This document shows positions 42,266 through 52,072 of a stretch of 64,000 nucleotides of DNA, one piece after another; within the stretch, counting starts at the first letter, position 1, and every line of letters starts with the position of its first letter. The notes under the pieces were generated by a model. It searched no databases. It was given only the letters and a program-made list of their open reading frames with translations, and was not told where the DNA came from. The DNA comes from Fluviicola sp. (GTDB lineage: Bacteria; Bacteroidota; Bacteroidia; Flavobacteriales_D; Crocinitomicaceae): NCBI RefSeq assembly GCF_029266855.1, contig NZ_JAQSWB010000001.1:434001-498000 (forward strand), written 5' to 3'. Position numbers and translations under genes: made by a program.

Positions 42266-43489
42266 ATGAATCAAGTGAAATTAGGCATCATCAGAGAAGG
42301 TAAAGTGCCACCTGATAAGCGGGTTCCACTCACTCCAAAACAGTGTAAGTTGGTTGAAATGAAATTTCCACACGTTAAAGTTTTTGTTCAGACAAGCGAA
42401 GTTCGTGCGTTTAAGGATGAAGAATATGTGGCTGAAGGAATTGAAGTGGTAAAAGATTTGTCAGATTGCGACATTATTATGGGGGTGAAAGAAGTGAATA
42501 TCGAGGATCTGATTCCCCGGAAAAAATTCCTTTTCTTTTCACATACGATCAAAAAACAGCCGTACAACAGAAATCTCTTGCGTGCGATCTTAGAGAAGAA
42601 AATTCAATTGATCGACTACGAAGTACTAAAGTCCAAGGAAAACAAACGCATTATCGGTTTTGGCCGTTATGCGGGAATTGTTGGGGCCTACAATGGTATT
42701 CGTGCATTCGGCGAAAAAACAAACCTCTTTCACCTCAAACCTGCCAATGAATGCGCCGGAAGAAAGGAAATGGAAGAAGAACTGCACAAAGCGACTTTCC
42801 CTGAGAATATGAAACTGGTACTAACTGGTTTCGGAAGAGTAGGTTACGGTGCACGTGAAATTATGGACTTATTGCCTTTTACGGAAGTAAGCCCGGAAGA
42901 ATTCTTAACTGAGAAGTTTGATACTCCTGTATTCACACATTTGGAAATAGAGGATTATTACAGAAGAAAAGACGGGAAACCTTTTGTGAAAGCTGAATTT
43001 TACAATACTCCTGAGTTTTACGAGTCAAGTTTTGCCCGCTATTCGGAGGTTGCCGATGTATACATTGCCTGTCATTTCTGGAGTAATAAATCTCCTTATA
43101 TTCTGACAGCAGAGGATTTAAGATCCGGTAAAAACAAAATCCGCGTCATAGCAGATGTTTCCTGTGATATTCAGGGACCAATCGCCTCAACGCTTCGCGC
43201 TTCAAAGATCGCCGATCCGTTTTATGGATACGATCCTGAAACAGGTCAGGAATGTGACTGGAAACAGGCTGGATCAATAACCGTAATGGCCGTAGATAAT
43301 TTGCCTTGTGAATTGCCAAAAGACGCTTCCGAAGATTTTGGAAACGAATTAATAAAATCTGTTTTCCCGCATTTATTCGGGGAAGATCCCGATAACATTA
43401 TCGGAAGAGGTTCAGAGACTGATTTAAATGGTAATTTAACTCCCAATTTTGCGTACCTGAATGATTATGTAAATCAGGTAACAGCTTAA
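42266..43489 (+). CDS. NAD(P)-dependent saccharopine/alanine dehydrogenase-like enzyme
   Basis: 407 residues of the AlaDH/PNT superfamily. N-terminal LGIIREGKVPPDKRVPLTP is the classical start, with Arg/Lys for substrate; a Rossmann segment TGFGRVGYGAREIMDLL follows, then FYGYDPETGQECDW and DNLPCELPKDAS, as in NAD-dependent lysine-forming saccharopine dehydrogenases. It should catalyse reductive amination or its reverse with an amino acid. Nine nt after the HAD gene and nine before the exporter, so part of the operon. Substrate not fixed by sequence. Confidence 0.85.
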   Translation: MNQVKLGIIREGKVPPDKRVPLTPKQCKLVEMKFPHVKVFVQTSEVRAFKDEEYVAEGIEVVKDLSDCDIIMGVKEVNIEDLIPRKKFLFFSHTIKKQPYNRNLLRAILEKKIQLIDYEVLKSKENKRIIGFGRYAGIVGAYNGIRAFGEKTNLFHLKPANECAGRKEMEEELHKATFPENMKLVLTGFGRVGYGAREIMDLLPFTEVSPEEFLTEKFDTPVFTHLEIEDYYRRKDGKPFVKAEFYNTPEFYESSFARYSEVADVYIACHFWSNKSPYILTAEDLRSGKNKIRVIADVSCDIQGPIASTLRASKIADPFYGYDPETGQECDWKQAGSITVMAVDNLPCELPKDASEDFGNELIKSVFPHLFGEDPDNIIGRGSETDLNGNLTPNFAYLNDYVNQVTA

Positions 43490-43498
43490 CAAGCGGCT

Positions 43499-44938
43499 AT
43501 GGAGATACAAAAAGGCGACAAGAAAATAATTAAGGGCTGGGTAATGTACGACTGGGCAAACTCAGTTTACAACCTGGTTATTTCATCTGCTATTTTCCCT
43601 ATTTTCTACGATACGGTAACCACGAAACAATATTTATCGGAGAAACCGGAGAATATAGGCAAAGCGTGGACGAGTCTTGACTTAGATCCCTCGAAACTTG
43701 CAGCTGGTGAAGAGGTAATGGTCGACTTTTTTGGAATGCACATCCCGAATTCGGCTTTGATGAGCTTCGTCCTTTCCGCATCTTTCCTGATTGTATCTTT
43801 TTCTTCTCCTTTTTTATCCGGAATTGCCGATTACCGAGGGAATAAGAAACGTTTCCTGCAGTTCTTCTGTTACCTGGGAGCACTTTCCTGTATGTCACTT
43901 TATTTCTTTACGGATTTAATGCGCGACGGCTTGCTGGAAGTTGCTATGTTGTCCTTGTTCTTCGCCAGTATTGGTTTTTGGAATAGTTTGGTGTTTTACA
44001 ATTCGTATTTGCCGGAGATCGCTCATAAAAAAGACATGGACAAGATTTCCGCCCGTGGATTTTCCATGGGATATTTCGGTTCTATGGTTTTGTTGATTAT
44101 TTGCCTGGTGCTGATTCAGGTTCCGATCTTTGACTTCTTTGATGATCCTGCTACCCCAAAAGTAGAAAATACGATGCCTGTATCTTACTGCTTTCTTTTA
44201 GTTGGTCTTTGGTGGGTTGGATTCTCCCAGATTACATATCGTGTTTTACCGAATATCACTTCCAACAGGGTGAAAGAAAAAGGCTATATCTGGAAAGGAT
44301 TCAAAGAATTGAAGAATGTGTTCTCCGAATTTCAAAAAACAAAACGTCTGAAGCGTTATCTGACTTCTTTCTTCTTCTTCAATACAGGGGTTCAAACTGT
44401 GATGTTGATGGCTACTTTCTTTGCTAAAAAGGAAATCGATTGGCCGGTTAAAGATGGAAAAGTAGACGACAGTGGCTTGATCATTGCGATTTTATTGATC
44501 CAGTTGCTCGGAGCTGCCGGAGCATTTTTGATGTCGCGTTTATCCGGGAAAATAGGAAATATAAAAACATTGGGAATTTCCCTGGTGATCTGGCTGGGAG
44601 TTTGTGCTGCGGCTTTCGTAATCGAAACTCCTGTTGAGTTCTATTGTTTGGCTTGCGGTGTTGGAATCGTAATGGGCGGGGTTCAGGCTTTGGCCCGTTC
44701 TACCTATTCCAAATACCTGCCCGAAACAGAAGACCACGCGAGTTATTTCTCGTTTTACGACGCAACAGAGAAGATTGGAATCGTTACGGGAACACTTTTC
44801 TTCGGTTTAATGGAAATTGGTTTTGAATCCATTCGTTATTCGGTTGTTTCAGTGGCATTCTTCTTTATCGTTGGCCTCCTGATGCTTTTCCGTATCCCGA
44901 AAAATGAACGCACAGACCTGGAAGGCATTTACGATTAA
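43499..44938 (+). CDS. Atg22/UMF1-type MFS transporter
   Basis: 479 residues with about 12 helices. The N-terminal VMYDWANSVYNLV is the Atg22-like signature (YDWANS). Yeast Atg22 exports amino acids from the vacuole; bacterial homologues (UMF1 family) have unknown substrates. As last gene of a five-gene operon it probably exports the product of the enzymes upstream, or imports their substrate. Confidence 0.9.
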   Translation: MEIQKGDKKIIKGWVMYDWANSVYNLVISSAIFPIFYDTVTTKQYLSEKPENIGKAWTSLDLDPSKLAAGEEVMVDFFGMHIPNSALMSFVLSASFLIVSFSSPFLSGIADYRGNKKRFLQFFCYLGALSCMSLYFFTDLMRDGLLEVAMLSLFFASIGFWNSLVFYNSYLPEIAHKKDMDKISARGFSMGYFGSMVLLIICLVLIQVPIFDFFDDPATPKVENTMPVSYCFLLVGLWWVGFSQITYRVLPNITSNRVKEKGYIWKGFKELKNVFSEFQKTKRLKRYLTSFFFFNTGVQTVMLMATFFAKKEIDWPVKDGKVDDSGLIIAILLIQLLGAAGAFLMSRLSGKIGNIKTLGISLVIWLGVCAAAFVIETPVEFYCLACGVGIVMGGVQALARSTYSKYLPETEDHASYFSFYDATEKIGIVTGTLFFGLMEIGFESIRYSVVSVAFFFIVGLLMLFRIPKNERTDLEGIYD

Positions 44939-44984
44939 TTATCAAAAGGAGAATACCCCCTTGATTATTGATAATTAAAAAATG

Positions 44985-47450
44985 CTATTTCACCAATATT
45001 CTTATCACCTCACTTCCTCTTGAATGACTGATCTTAAGAACATAAATCCCGGGAGATAAGTCTGTTTCAAATAAAACCGTTCCTCCATTCGTTTCTTTAA
45101 CATGGATGATTTTCCCTTGTAGATCCAAAAGCTCGAGTTGATTTTTTCCTTCCAATCCCGTAAGCTGGAAACTCCCATTGTTGGGATTCGGAATGATCTC
45201 TAAAGGATTCCCTTTCCGCTCACTCGAAACAATTGTGGAATAACGGAGACTTCCGTTCAGATCCGTCATTTTTAAACGGTAATAAGAAATTCCGGGTATC
45301 GGTTTATGATCCGCGAACTGGTAAAATTGCTTTTGATCGCTGTTTCCTTTCGCGTCAATAACTCCGAGCGACTCGAATTCACTTCCTTTTTCAGAACGTT
45401 GAACTGTGAAATAATCACTATTCTCTTCATTTTCGGTTTCCCAGAGCAGGAGGGAAGTGAGATCTGAATTGTTTACTCTGAAATTGCTTAGTCCGACAGG
45501 TAATGCTGTTAAACAATTGTCCATTTCGGATTGTAAGATCGTTACGCAAACGGTTCTTCCGCAATCAAGGCATTGTACTGGACTGGAAGGTGTGTGTCCC
45601 GTCAGAAAATATTCTCCCGCAAATGTAATTGGAGTTGAACCCATAGAGCCTCCGTTAATAGTTTCGGAAAACCCTCCCGGTCCGGTAATATCGATCGTTG
45701 ATGAACCTGTGAAGTTGCTGGATGAACAATAAGCCACATCTGCAGTGAAAACCAGGTCACTCCCAACGCAGCTTACATAGTTGGTGGCGGCCGGTAAAGC
45801 TGTCGGTACTGCAATCGGCGCAAACGTGGGCCCGTTGAAATAATGACTGCAGCTGGTGGCCCCGTAATAGCTCCAGGATTGTCCCAGGTTGTTGGTTGCC
45901 AGTCCGTAGAATCCACGACTGAATTGAGTAGGTAGCGAATTGGAACGGAACAGATAACCGTTGCATCCGGGATTCAGATCCATTGTTCCGCCGCAATCTA
46001 CATAACGGCTTCCGGAATACCTCCAGCCGATCGTGGCAGTTTTTCCGGCTGTTGTAACTTTACTGAGTCCAAAAGATTGGGGAGTCGTTCCCTCGTAATA
46101 ATTCAGATTGATCCCTGATGTTGGAGCTTCCCAATCGGTAATGCATTCGTAAACTACAGCGTATGCAGTGTTGTCGGATTGCCAGTCAAGACATTGTTGA
46201 TCTCCTCCTTCTGAATTACACAGATCATAATTAGTCGTAAAGCTACTCCCGGATAAATTTTGATTTCCGAATACGGTGTTTTGCGAGTTGAAAATTTCAA
46301 CCCCTCGTTCCGCCTGATTCACACTTCGTTTAACCGTTGAAAAAGCTGTTGTTTGAGTAGTTGCTGTGCTTGAACCAACTCCATCATCATTGTCATCTTC
46401 CCCATAACCACACATGTTTGAAAAGGAAATTCCGCAGGGAATCATCTCGTTTCCGGAAGTGATAACCGGGTAATCGATAGCTAAATAGCGTCCCGGATTG
46501 GTTGTTGTAATTCCGGATGTACAGCTGGCAGTTTGAGCATAGCGTATTCTGAATTTGAAACCCGAAGTAAAGTATGCACTACTGACCATGATTCCGGATG
46601 CAGCTGTTGTTCCCGTTGCTGCCGTATAAAAATTCCCCGGAGAGGAAGCAGATTTAAAAACAGTCAGGCAAACACGCGACCAGGCACTTTCTGTCAGCCA
46701 TTTGGTGTTTGTGGAATTGTTGGTGCACATATCGGTATTACTTGAGCTGATATCCATCTGCATCACCTGCGTCCAGCTTGTTCCGCCATTGGAAGAGAAG
46801 TCCAGGAATGCAGCATTTCCTGTGCACGAACCCCAGCCGTTTGTTTGGCCACAGGAAGTTTCCGACGGAAAAAGCCAGAATTGCACCTTGAAACCTTCCA
46901 CTGAAGACATGTCAAAAGACGGGGAAACCAATGTTGGATTACTTTGCCCGCGAAGTACTGCATAGCTTAAGTTTTGAGAAACATTTGCTCTGCCGTCAAA
47001 GTTGGCTCCGAGTTTTCCGCTGGCACCGCCTGAGCCAACTGCCAAGGAACTTGCGAGGTTCCCGATGCAAAATCCGTTAGTAGCAGCGCAGCTTCCCGAA
47101 CAATTGGGTTGAATTAATCCGCCCTTTGCGCCATAAGTATCTGCAGTAGGAATCGCTCCGGCTGTGGTGGCAGATGGAGCTCCTGCAAAAGTCCAGCCCG
47201 TCGGTAATCCAGCGGTAGACCAAGTCGCTGTTCCTACAAAATCAAATGACTGACGAATTCCTGATGCGGATTCAAAAGAAGTAGGTTGCGCACAGGGACT
47301 CGTACAAGTTGCACTATGAGACACATCTGAAGGACAATTAATACTTGTCTCACCAGCATCAACAACTCCGTTTCCGCATGTTGGACATTGAGCAAATAAA
47401 AAAAATGGAACAAAAAGAAACGGTAGTAGAATCGCAAGAGTAGTTTTCAT
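44985..47450 (-). CDS. type IX secreted protein with C-terminal sorting domain
   Basis: 821 residues. Signal peptide 1-20 (ending LFAQ). A Cys-rich start CPTCGNGVVDAGETSINCP, then a beta-rich body (about 60-640) with many Ser/Thr/Gly and a jelly-roll-like segment. The last 80 residues (IIPNPNNGSFQLTGLEGK ... LSPGIYVLKI ... VIRILVK) are a type A T9SS sorting domain, so the protein crosses the outer membrane by the type IX system and is anchored or released. The N-terminal motif is of a type frequent in Crocinitomicaceae. No enzymatic motif found. Single-gene unit. Confidence 0.9.
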   Translation of the reverse strand: MKTTLAILLPFLFVPFFLFAQCPTCGNGVVDAGETSINCPSDVSHSATCTSPCAQPTSFESASGIRQSFDFVGTATWSTAGLPTGWTFAGAPSATTAGAIPTADTYGAKGGLIQPNCSGSCAATNGFCIGNLASSLAVGSGGASGKLGANFDGRANVSQNLSYAVLRGQSNPTLVSPSFDMSSVEGFKVQFWLFPSETSCGQTNGWGSCTGNAAFLDFSSNGGTSWTQVMQMDISSSNTDMCTNNSTNTKWLTESAWSRVCLTVFKSASSPGNFYTAATGTTAASGIMVSSAYFTSGFKFRIRYAQTASCTSGITTTNPGRYLAIDYPVITSGNEMIPCGISFSNMCGYGEDDNDDGVGSSTATTQTTAFSTVKRSVNQAERGVEIFNSQNTVFGNQNLSGSSFTTNYDLCNSEGGDQQCLDWQSDNTAYAVVYECITDWEAPTSGINLNYYEGTTPQSFGLSKVTTAGKTATIGWRYSGSRYVDCGGTMDLNPGCNGYLFRSNSLPTQFSRGFYGLATNNLGQSWSYYGATSCSHYFNGPTFAPIAVPTALPAATNYVSCVGSDLVFTADVAYCSSSNFTGSSTIDITGPGGFSETINGGSMGSTPITFAGEYFLTGHTPSSPVQCLDCGRTVCVTILQSEMDNCLTALPVGLSNFRVNNSDLTSLLLWETENEENSDYFTVQRSEKGSEFESLGVIDAKGNSDQKQFYQFADHKPIPGISYYRLKMTDLNGSLRYSTIVSSERKGNPLEIIPNPNNGSFQLTGLEGKNQLELLDLQGKIIHVKETNGGTVLFETDLSPGIYVLKISHSRGSEVIRILVK

Positions 47451-47475
47451 AGGAGAGTTGTAGCAGTGTGTTTGC

Positions 47476-47483
47476 CAAATATA
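47476..47483 (-). promoter_or_regulatory. putative -7 element (TATATTTG) of the T9SS-protein gene
   Basis: TATATTTG matches TAnnTTTG, 25 nt before the start codon. Confidence 0.5.
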
Positions 47484-47648
47484 CAGAATTAAACGAATGG
47501 TTAATGTCTTTTTATACTGGAAGTAGAAGGCTCCGTATGATCACTAAAGCTTCAGGCCAACTTCACAGGTTTGTAAATGTTTATCGGGGAAATATTGCTT
47601 AAAAATCAGTCAAAACCATGAAAAAAAGGTGGGAAATCAAACAAAAAA

Positions 47649-47672
47649 AAGACCGGTATTTCTACCGGCCTT
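47649..47672 (-). terminator. intrinsic terminator of the TlpA-like gene
   Basis: CCGGTA/TACCGG stem extended by AAG/CTT with one mismatch (47649-47658 with 47663-47672), T run on the minus strand, 7 nt after the stop. The remaining spacer 47451-47648 contains no gene. Confidence 0.9.
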
Positions 47673-47679
47673 TTGATGA

Positions 47680-49203
47680 TTAATGAGCTTCTTCTTCCGG
47701 ATCAGGAGGGAATAATTTCTCCGCATCCTTAATGTTTTGCATGCGGTCGATGAAATCTTCCAATTGAGAGATCGTCAATTGCTTCGCAATGATCTTTTTG
47801 TCTTTATCCAATACAAAGATCCGTGGCGTTGCATAAATATCGTAGGTATCATGATAATTTAATGATTCCAGTGTCGTGTATTTCGGAATGAATTGACGCG
47901 GATCTGCAGTTGCATCCTCAAACAGTTTTTTGGTCAAACCAACATTAATGAATGTCAGCTTATTATCACGGATGAATTTCTTCCACTTCTCGAAATCTTC
48001 GTTGGTTGCTTTACCTACTGAGAAGATCTCTACGTTGCGGTTCTTAAACTTCTTCTCATACAAAGTCTGTAGTTTCGGAGTTGTTTTTTTACAATGTCCG
48101 CATTCCGGATCCCAGAAGTAAAGAATGGTGTAATCGCTTTTCAAACTGTAGAAATCCTTCCAGTTTACATCTGTAGTATCACGCAGGATAATGTTTGGAG
48201 GACGAACACCCTGAACCAGGTTCATGCGTACTTTATTCTCCTCACACAATTCTTTCAATTTGTCCTTATCCTTCATCCAGTAAGCAATTGAATTTCCCGA
48301 AGCATCGTTTTGACAGTAATAACGGTTCACCATGAAAACATATACTTTGTCCATTCCCATGATGTTTGATTTGGCGAACGTATTTGTAATGTAATCAACT
48401 GCATATTTAAACAGTTCCGATTTCTTATCCAACTGCTCAACGAAAGGGAATGCAAAAGCCAGAACAGTATCAGGATGCTGCACCAGCATGTTTTTTCCAA
48501 AGAAATATTCCATTTTCGATCCGAAAACAGGAGTGTTTACCAAACGGTCGTCTTTCAAATCGATATTGTCCCAGTAATGTGCCCGGTAGTATTGGTATCT
48601 GAAATTTTCGTTGGTCACTTTCCCGTTTGCATCCTTTGGAGCTTCCGGTACCACCACGTCCATTGACATTTTAATGATCTTAGCAACCAGTTTTGTCGGA
48701 TTGTTCTTTTGTAGATCTGTTTGGTAAGTAGCAACTAATTTAGACACGGAATCCATTTGCTCGCCTAAACGCTTGTATTGAGCGTCACCTTCCTTAAATT
48801 TTTTGCGTTCTTCCGAATAAGCGGTTGCTACTTTTCGCTGCTGCTGAAGAAAATTGATGTAAGCTACAAAAACTTTGTTCTCTTCCGATTTCTTTACCTT
48901 CATATTGGAAATGAAATCAGGAGCTTTTGTCTCTATATTGATTTCTTCCTTGTTATAAATAACCTCGAAGTATTTTTGTCCCGGCATAAGTAAAGCAACG
49001 ATTCCGGGCTTTAAATCTGGCTTTGCTGTAAATTCAACAACTCCGCCTTTCATTTCTGCGGTATCTGCATAAAATAGCTTAGAGCCATAGTATTTTGTTA
49101 GGAATACCGTGGTGTCTTTTGCTCCTTCTACTTTGAAGCGTAATTTCTGACTAAATCCAAAAGTTGATACAAGTAATAGGGTAACTACAAGAAGTTGTTT
49201 CAT
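47680..49203 (-). CDS. TlpA-like thiol-disulfide protein (DUF4369/DUF5106 type)
   Basis: 507 residues from ATG 49203, where the signal peptide MKQLLVVTLLLVSTFGFSQ begins (the frame opens 8 codons earlier). Residues 22-110 form a DUF4369-like beta domain (LRFKVEGAKDTTVFLTKYYG), 115-330 are helical (DUF5106-like), and 345-500 are a thioredoxin fold with FWDPECGHCKK (CxxC) and the cis-Pro in YATPRIFVLD. It probably reduces or oxidises envelope protein cysteines. A terminator follows at 47649-47672. Confidence 0.9.
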   Translation of the reverse strand: MKQLLVVTLLLVSTFGFSQKLRFKVEGAKDTTVFLTKYYGSKLFYADTAEMKGGVVEFTAKPDLKPGIVALLMPGQKYFEVIYNKEEINIETKAPDFISNMKVKKSEENKVFVAYINFLQQQRKVATAYSEERKKFKEGDAQYKRLGEQMDSVSKLVATYQTDLQKNNPTKLVAKIIKMSMDVVVPEAPKDANGKVTNENFRYQYYRAHYWDNIDLKDDRLVNTPVFGSKMEYFFGKNMLVQHPDTVLAFAFPFVEQLDKKSELFKYAVDYITNTFAKSNIMGMDKVYVFMVNRYYCQNDASGNSIAYWMKDKDKLKELCEENKVRMNLVQGVRPPNIILRDTTDVNWKDFYSLKSDYTILYFWDPECGHCKKTTPKLQTLYEKKFKNRNVEIFSVGKATNEDFEKWKKFIRDNKLTFINVGLTKKLFEDATADPRQFIPKYTTLESLNYHDTYDIYATPRIFVLDKDKKIIAKQLTISQLEDFIDRMQNIKDAEKLFPPDPEEEAH

Positions 49204-49267
49204 GTTTATGTGTTTATTTATTATCATGACGTAGCAAATTTAATAAAGTCATTGGTTTAACAGAAAA

Positions 49268-50449
49268 TTAACCATTGTTCTGTTCGTAAATTCCTTTGCG
49301 GGCACTTAAGTAGGAAGCCATTGCAAACAGGGAATAAGCAAATACCAAAGCAAGAATACTTAGTAAGCTTAAACCGGTGTCAATATACAATCCTCCCGAC
49401 TCAAATAAGGAGTCTAAAAATAGTTTAAATCCAATGAAACAGCCAATACTTAGCAGTCCAATTATTCCAAAAACCTTGGAAAAATAAACGAAGAAATTCT
49501 TTACCAGTGTGTTAGGGTGATGTCCCAGTCGCATCAAGGTACGTACTTCATAAAGGTTTTTACTCAAAAGCAGCTGCAGATATTGGATTAAAACCAAACC
49601 TGAAAGAAATACAGCAATGATTGAGATTCCTAAAACAACCAATATTAACGTTCCTACCATACTTTTCAGACGCCCGATAGCGACTTGTGCATTTTTGGAT
49701 TCAAGATGTTTTTCTTCGAGCATCTGTTCCACTAGTCCGAATTCGTTTTCTTTTCCTGAAATCATTATTTGCGTGATCTTTTGCTCTGCATTTGGAGCAA
49801 AGCGGTTGTTTGCCCAGGTCATGAAGTTTTGTGGGACAAGTACTGAAGGCATATCATTTGTAAAACCGATAATCCGGCATGAGATATACTCTTTTCCTGT
49901 GTCACTGATCAAAGCAAATTTGAATTTAATGTCCATGGCCAATTCGTCACTTATTTGTGGCATGTCTTTCGAACTCATAAACATGTTCATCATAACCAGC
50001 AGGTCTCTGGGCATGAGGATAGGAACCAAAGTATCTCCTTCTTTCCAATGCCATTTAGTTGATTTGATATCTAAAAAATCAGGATCTACCGTTTGAATAA
50101 AAATGTCACCTCTGAATCTTGGAACGGAAGGATCAGCTGTTTCGATCGTAATATTGAAATTATTCGATTCTACCGGTTGTACATCCAAAATGAAGGGTTT
50201 TTTCTTTATTTCTTCAATTTCGCTCAATGAAAAATCAGTTTTAGCGATGTTTAATGTATTGAAACTGGATACCTTTTTTTGAACGATCACCGTATTAGGT
50301 CCCAAAATGTTCGCTCCCTCCCCAAATTCATTAACCTTGACCAAATAGTGGATGGAAGTAATGAGGAAAGTCATTCCTAAGAAAGCTCCGATAACGGCAA
50401 TAATCAATTGGCGTTTATCCTGGTGTTGAAATAATAATTTGCGTAACAT
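49268..50449 (-). CDS. ABC transporter permease (FtsX/MacB-like)
   Basis: 393 residues. One helix near the N-terminus (16-38), a long extracytoplasmic domain (40-255), then three C-terminal helices (about 264-288, 320-345, 357-382): the four-helix layout of FtsX/LolC/MacB permeases. It starts 3 nt after the ATPase gene, forming a dedicated pair. The cargo is unknown; lipoprotein sorting or peptide extrusion are the usual roles of such pairs. Confidence 0.85.
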   Translation of the reverse strand: MLRKLLFQHQDKRQLIIAVIGAFLGMTFLITSIHYLVKVNEFGEGANILGPNTVIVQKKVSSFNTLNIAKTDFSLSEIEEIKKKPFILDVQPVESNNFNITIETADPSVPRFRGDIFIQTVDPDFLDIKSTKWHWKEGDTLVPILMPRDLLVMMNMFMSSKDMPQISDELAMDIKFKFALISDTGKEYISCRIIGFTNDMPSVLVPQNFMTWANNRFAPNAEQKITQIMISGKENEFGLVEQMLEEKHLESKNAQVAIGRLKSMVGTLILVVLGISIIAVFLSGLVLIQYLQLLLSKNLYEVRTLMRLGHHPNTLVKNFFVYFSKVFGIIGLLSIGCFIGFKLFLDSLFESGGLYIDTGLSLLSILALVFAYSLFAMASYLSARKGIYEQNNG

Positions 50450-50452
50450 AAC

Positions 50453-51094
50453 TCAGAGCTTTAATTCGTAATCGTAAGAGAAGCGCTTGTCATCGTCCAA
50501 AGAGGTGAGGACAAATCCGGCTTTTTGCCTGTTACATTCTGCGTCTATCATAGAAAGGCAGCGAAGACTATTGCGTTCGTCCAGGTGAGAAAAGGGTTCG
50601 TCCAGTACAAGCCAGTTAAAAGGTTGGCAAAGCGAACGGACAATTGCAACGCGCTGCTGCTGTCCCATAGACAGTAATCCGCAGGGATCATTCCATTTGT
50701 GCTCAATTTCCAACTCGGCTAGCATGGCCTGGATCTCTTGTTCCGTCTTGAAACCGGTTAATTGATTCTTAAGTTGTAAATTTTCTGCAACGGTCAGTTT
50801 GTGAAAAAGCTGCAGGTCCTGGAAAACCGTGGAGATCTTTCGCTGACGGATTTCAACCCATTCGTCAACGGAAAAGGTTTTAATGTCCCGCCCGTCGTAT
50901 AGGATGGTGCCATCGTAATCTTTTCGGATCCCGAACACGGTCATGGAAAAGGTAGATTTACCCTTTCCGGAAGATGCATTCAGAAGAATTTTATTGCCGG
51001 TTTCAAGTTTTGCGGTATTTCCCCAAATGCTATCTGTTCCGTGGGAAATGGAAGCGAGCGGGAAAGGCATTACCTGATTAAATTGAATGTTCAT
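50453..51094 (-). CDS. ABC transporter ATP-binding protein
   Basis: 213 residues. Walker A NASSGKGKSTFS (Lys-Ser at the loop), Q-loop VFQDLQLFHKLTVAENL, ABC signature LLSMGQQQRVAIVRS and Walker B WLVLDEPFSHLD, with the D-loop SHLDERN. It lacks the usual H-loop His in a clear form (FVLTSLDDDKRF), which is unusual. It feeds the adjacent FtsX-like permease. Confidence 0.85.
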   Translation of the reverse strand: MNIQFNQVMPFPLASISHGTDSIWGNTAKLETGNKILLNASSGKGKSTFSMTVFGIRKDYDGTILYDGRDIKTFSVDEWVEIRQRKISTVFQDLQLFHKLTVAENLQLKNQLTGFKTEQEIQAMLAELEIEHKWNDPCGLLSMGQQQRVAIVRSLCQPFNWLVLDEPFSHLDERNSLRCLSMIDAECNRQKAGFVLTSLDDDKRFSYDYELKL

Positions 51095-51146
51095 CTTTAG
51101 TAAGTTTTCGATTCATTTTCAAATATCATTCCAAGTTTACAAAGTG

Positions 51147-52046
51147 CTATATCCGAACGACTTGCAAAATCTCTTCACAAAGCTCATTTGTTGATTTTGC
51201 ATCCAGCCAAATGGTATTTGCGTGTCTTTTGAACCAAGTTAACTGTCTTTTGGCATAATTCCGCGTATGTTGTTTTATTTTCGAAATGCAGGTTTCCAAA
51301 TCCGTATCCCCATCCAGGTATTCAAAGACTTCTTTATATCCTACAGTCTGCAATGCTGTGAGATTCCGGTATTCCGAAACATGCTTCACTTCATCGATTA
51401 AGCCTGCTTCCATCATTAGATCCACACGCCGGTTGATTCGCTCGTACAAAATTTCTCTCGGGTGATTGATCACAAAACGGATCACTTCGAAAGGTCTTTC
51501 GGGTAATTCATTCTTTCGCCACTTACTAAACGGAACATCAGTCAGCCGGATCACTTCCAGGGCTCTTAAAACCCGCATCGGGTTTTGTTTGTCCACCTGC
51601 TGATAGAATTCCGGATCTTTTTCTTCCAGTTCCTGTAATAAAGGATTTATTCCTTTTTCTTCCAACTCTTGCCTCAATGTGTTCTGGATTTCAGGATCAG
51701 TTGGAATAGGGTCGAGGCCAATACACAGGGCATCGATGAACATTCCCGAACCACCGACCAGAACCAGCTGAGGATGATGCGCAAGTTCTCCGCAGATCAG
51801 CTTCATCGCTTCCGATTCAAACTGAGCAGCACTTACCGGGCTTGAAACAGGATGTGAATTAATGAAGTAATGCGGAACTCCTTCCATTTCTTCCAAAGAA
51901 GGTTTTGCCGTTCCGATAGAAAGCTCTTTGTAAAATTGTCTTGAGTCAGCTGAAAGTATCACCGTGTTCAATGCTTTTGCCAAGGCAACTGCAAGTGACG
52001 TTTTTCCACTCGCAGTCGGTCCTTCAATAACAATCAGTTGTTGCAT
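51147..52046 (-). CDS. miaA: tRNA dimethylallyltransferase
   Basis: 299 residues from ATG 52046; the frame opens two codons earlier at a TTG, but the homologous start is MQQLIVIEGPTASGKT. The P-loop GPTASGKTS, VILSADSRQFYKELSIGTAKP and VGGSGMFIDAL are signatures of MiaA, which adds a dimethylallyl group to A37 of tRNAs. The promoter -7 box lies 3 nt before the ATG. It is the last gene of a short run (acpH, mltF, miaA) on the minus strand. Confidence 0.96.
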   Translation of the reverse strand: MQQLIVIEGPTASGKTSLAVALAKALNTVILSADSRQFYKELSIGTAKPSLEEMEGVPHYFINSHPVSSPVSAAQFESEAMKLICGELAHHPQLVLVGGSGMFIDALCIGLDPIPTDPEIQNTLRQELEEKGINPLLQELEEKDPEFYQQVDKQNPMRVLRALEVIRLTDVPFSKWRKNELPERPFEVIRFVINHPREILYERINRRVDLMMEAGLIDEVKHVSEYRNLTALQTVGYKEVFEYLDGDTDLETCISKIKQHTRNYAKRQLTWFKRHANTIWLDAKSTNELCEEILQVVRI

Positions 52047-52049
52047 AAG

Positions 52050-52057
52050 CAAAGTTA
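52050..52057 (-). promoter_or_regulatory. putative -7 element (TAACTTTG) abutting miaA
   Basis: TAACTTTG matches TAnnTTTG and ends 3 nt before the miaA ATG, so transcription could start at the start codon itself. Confidence 0.5.
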
Positions 52058-52072
52058 CGATTTGTCAGTGAA

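Noticed and set aside
47617-47674. 17-codon frame MKKRWEIKQKK... ahead of the TlpA-like gene's end
   Set aside because: It lies on the other strand across a terminator and would only be a chance reading of A-rich DNA.
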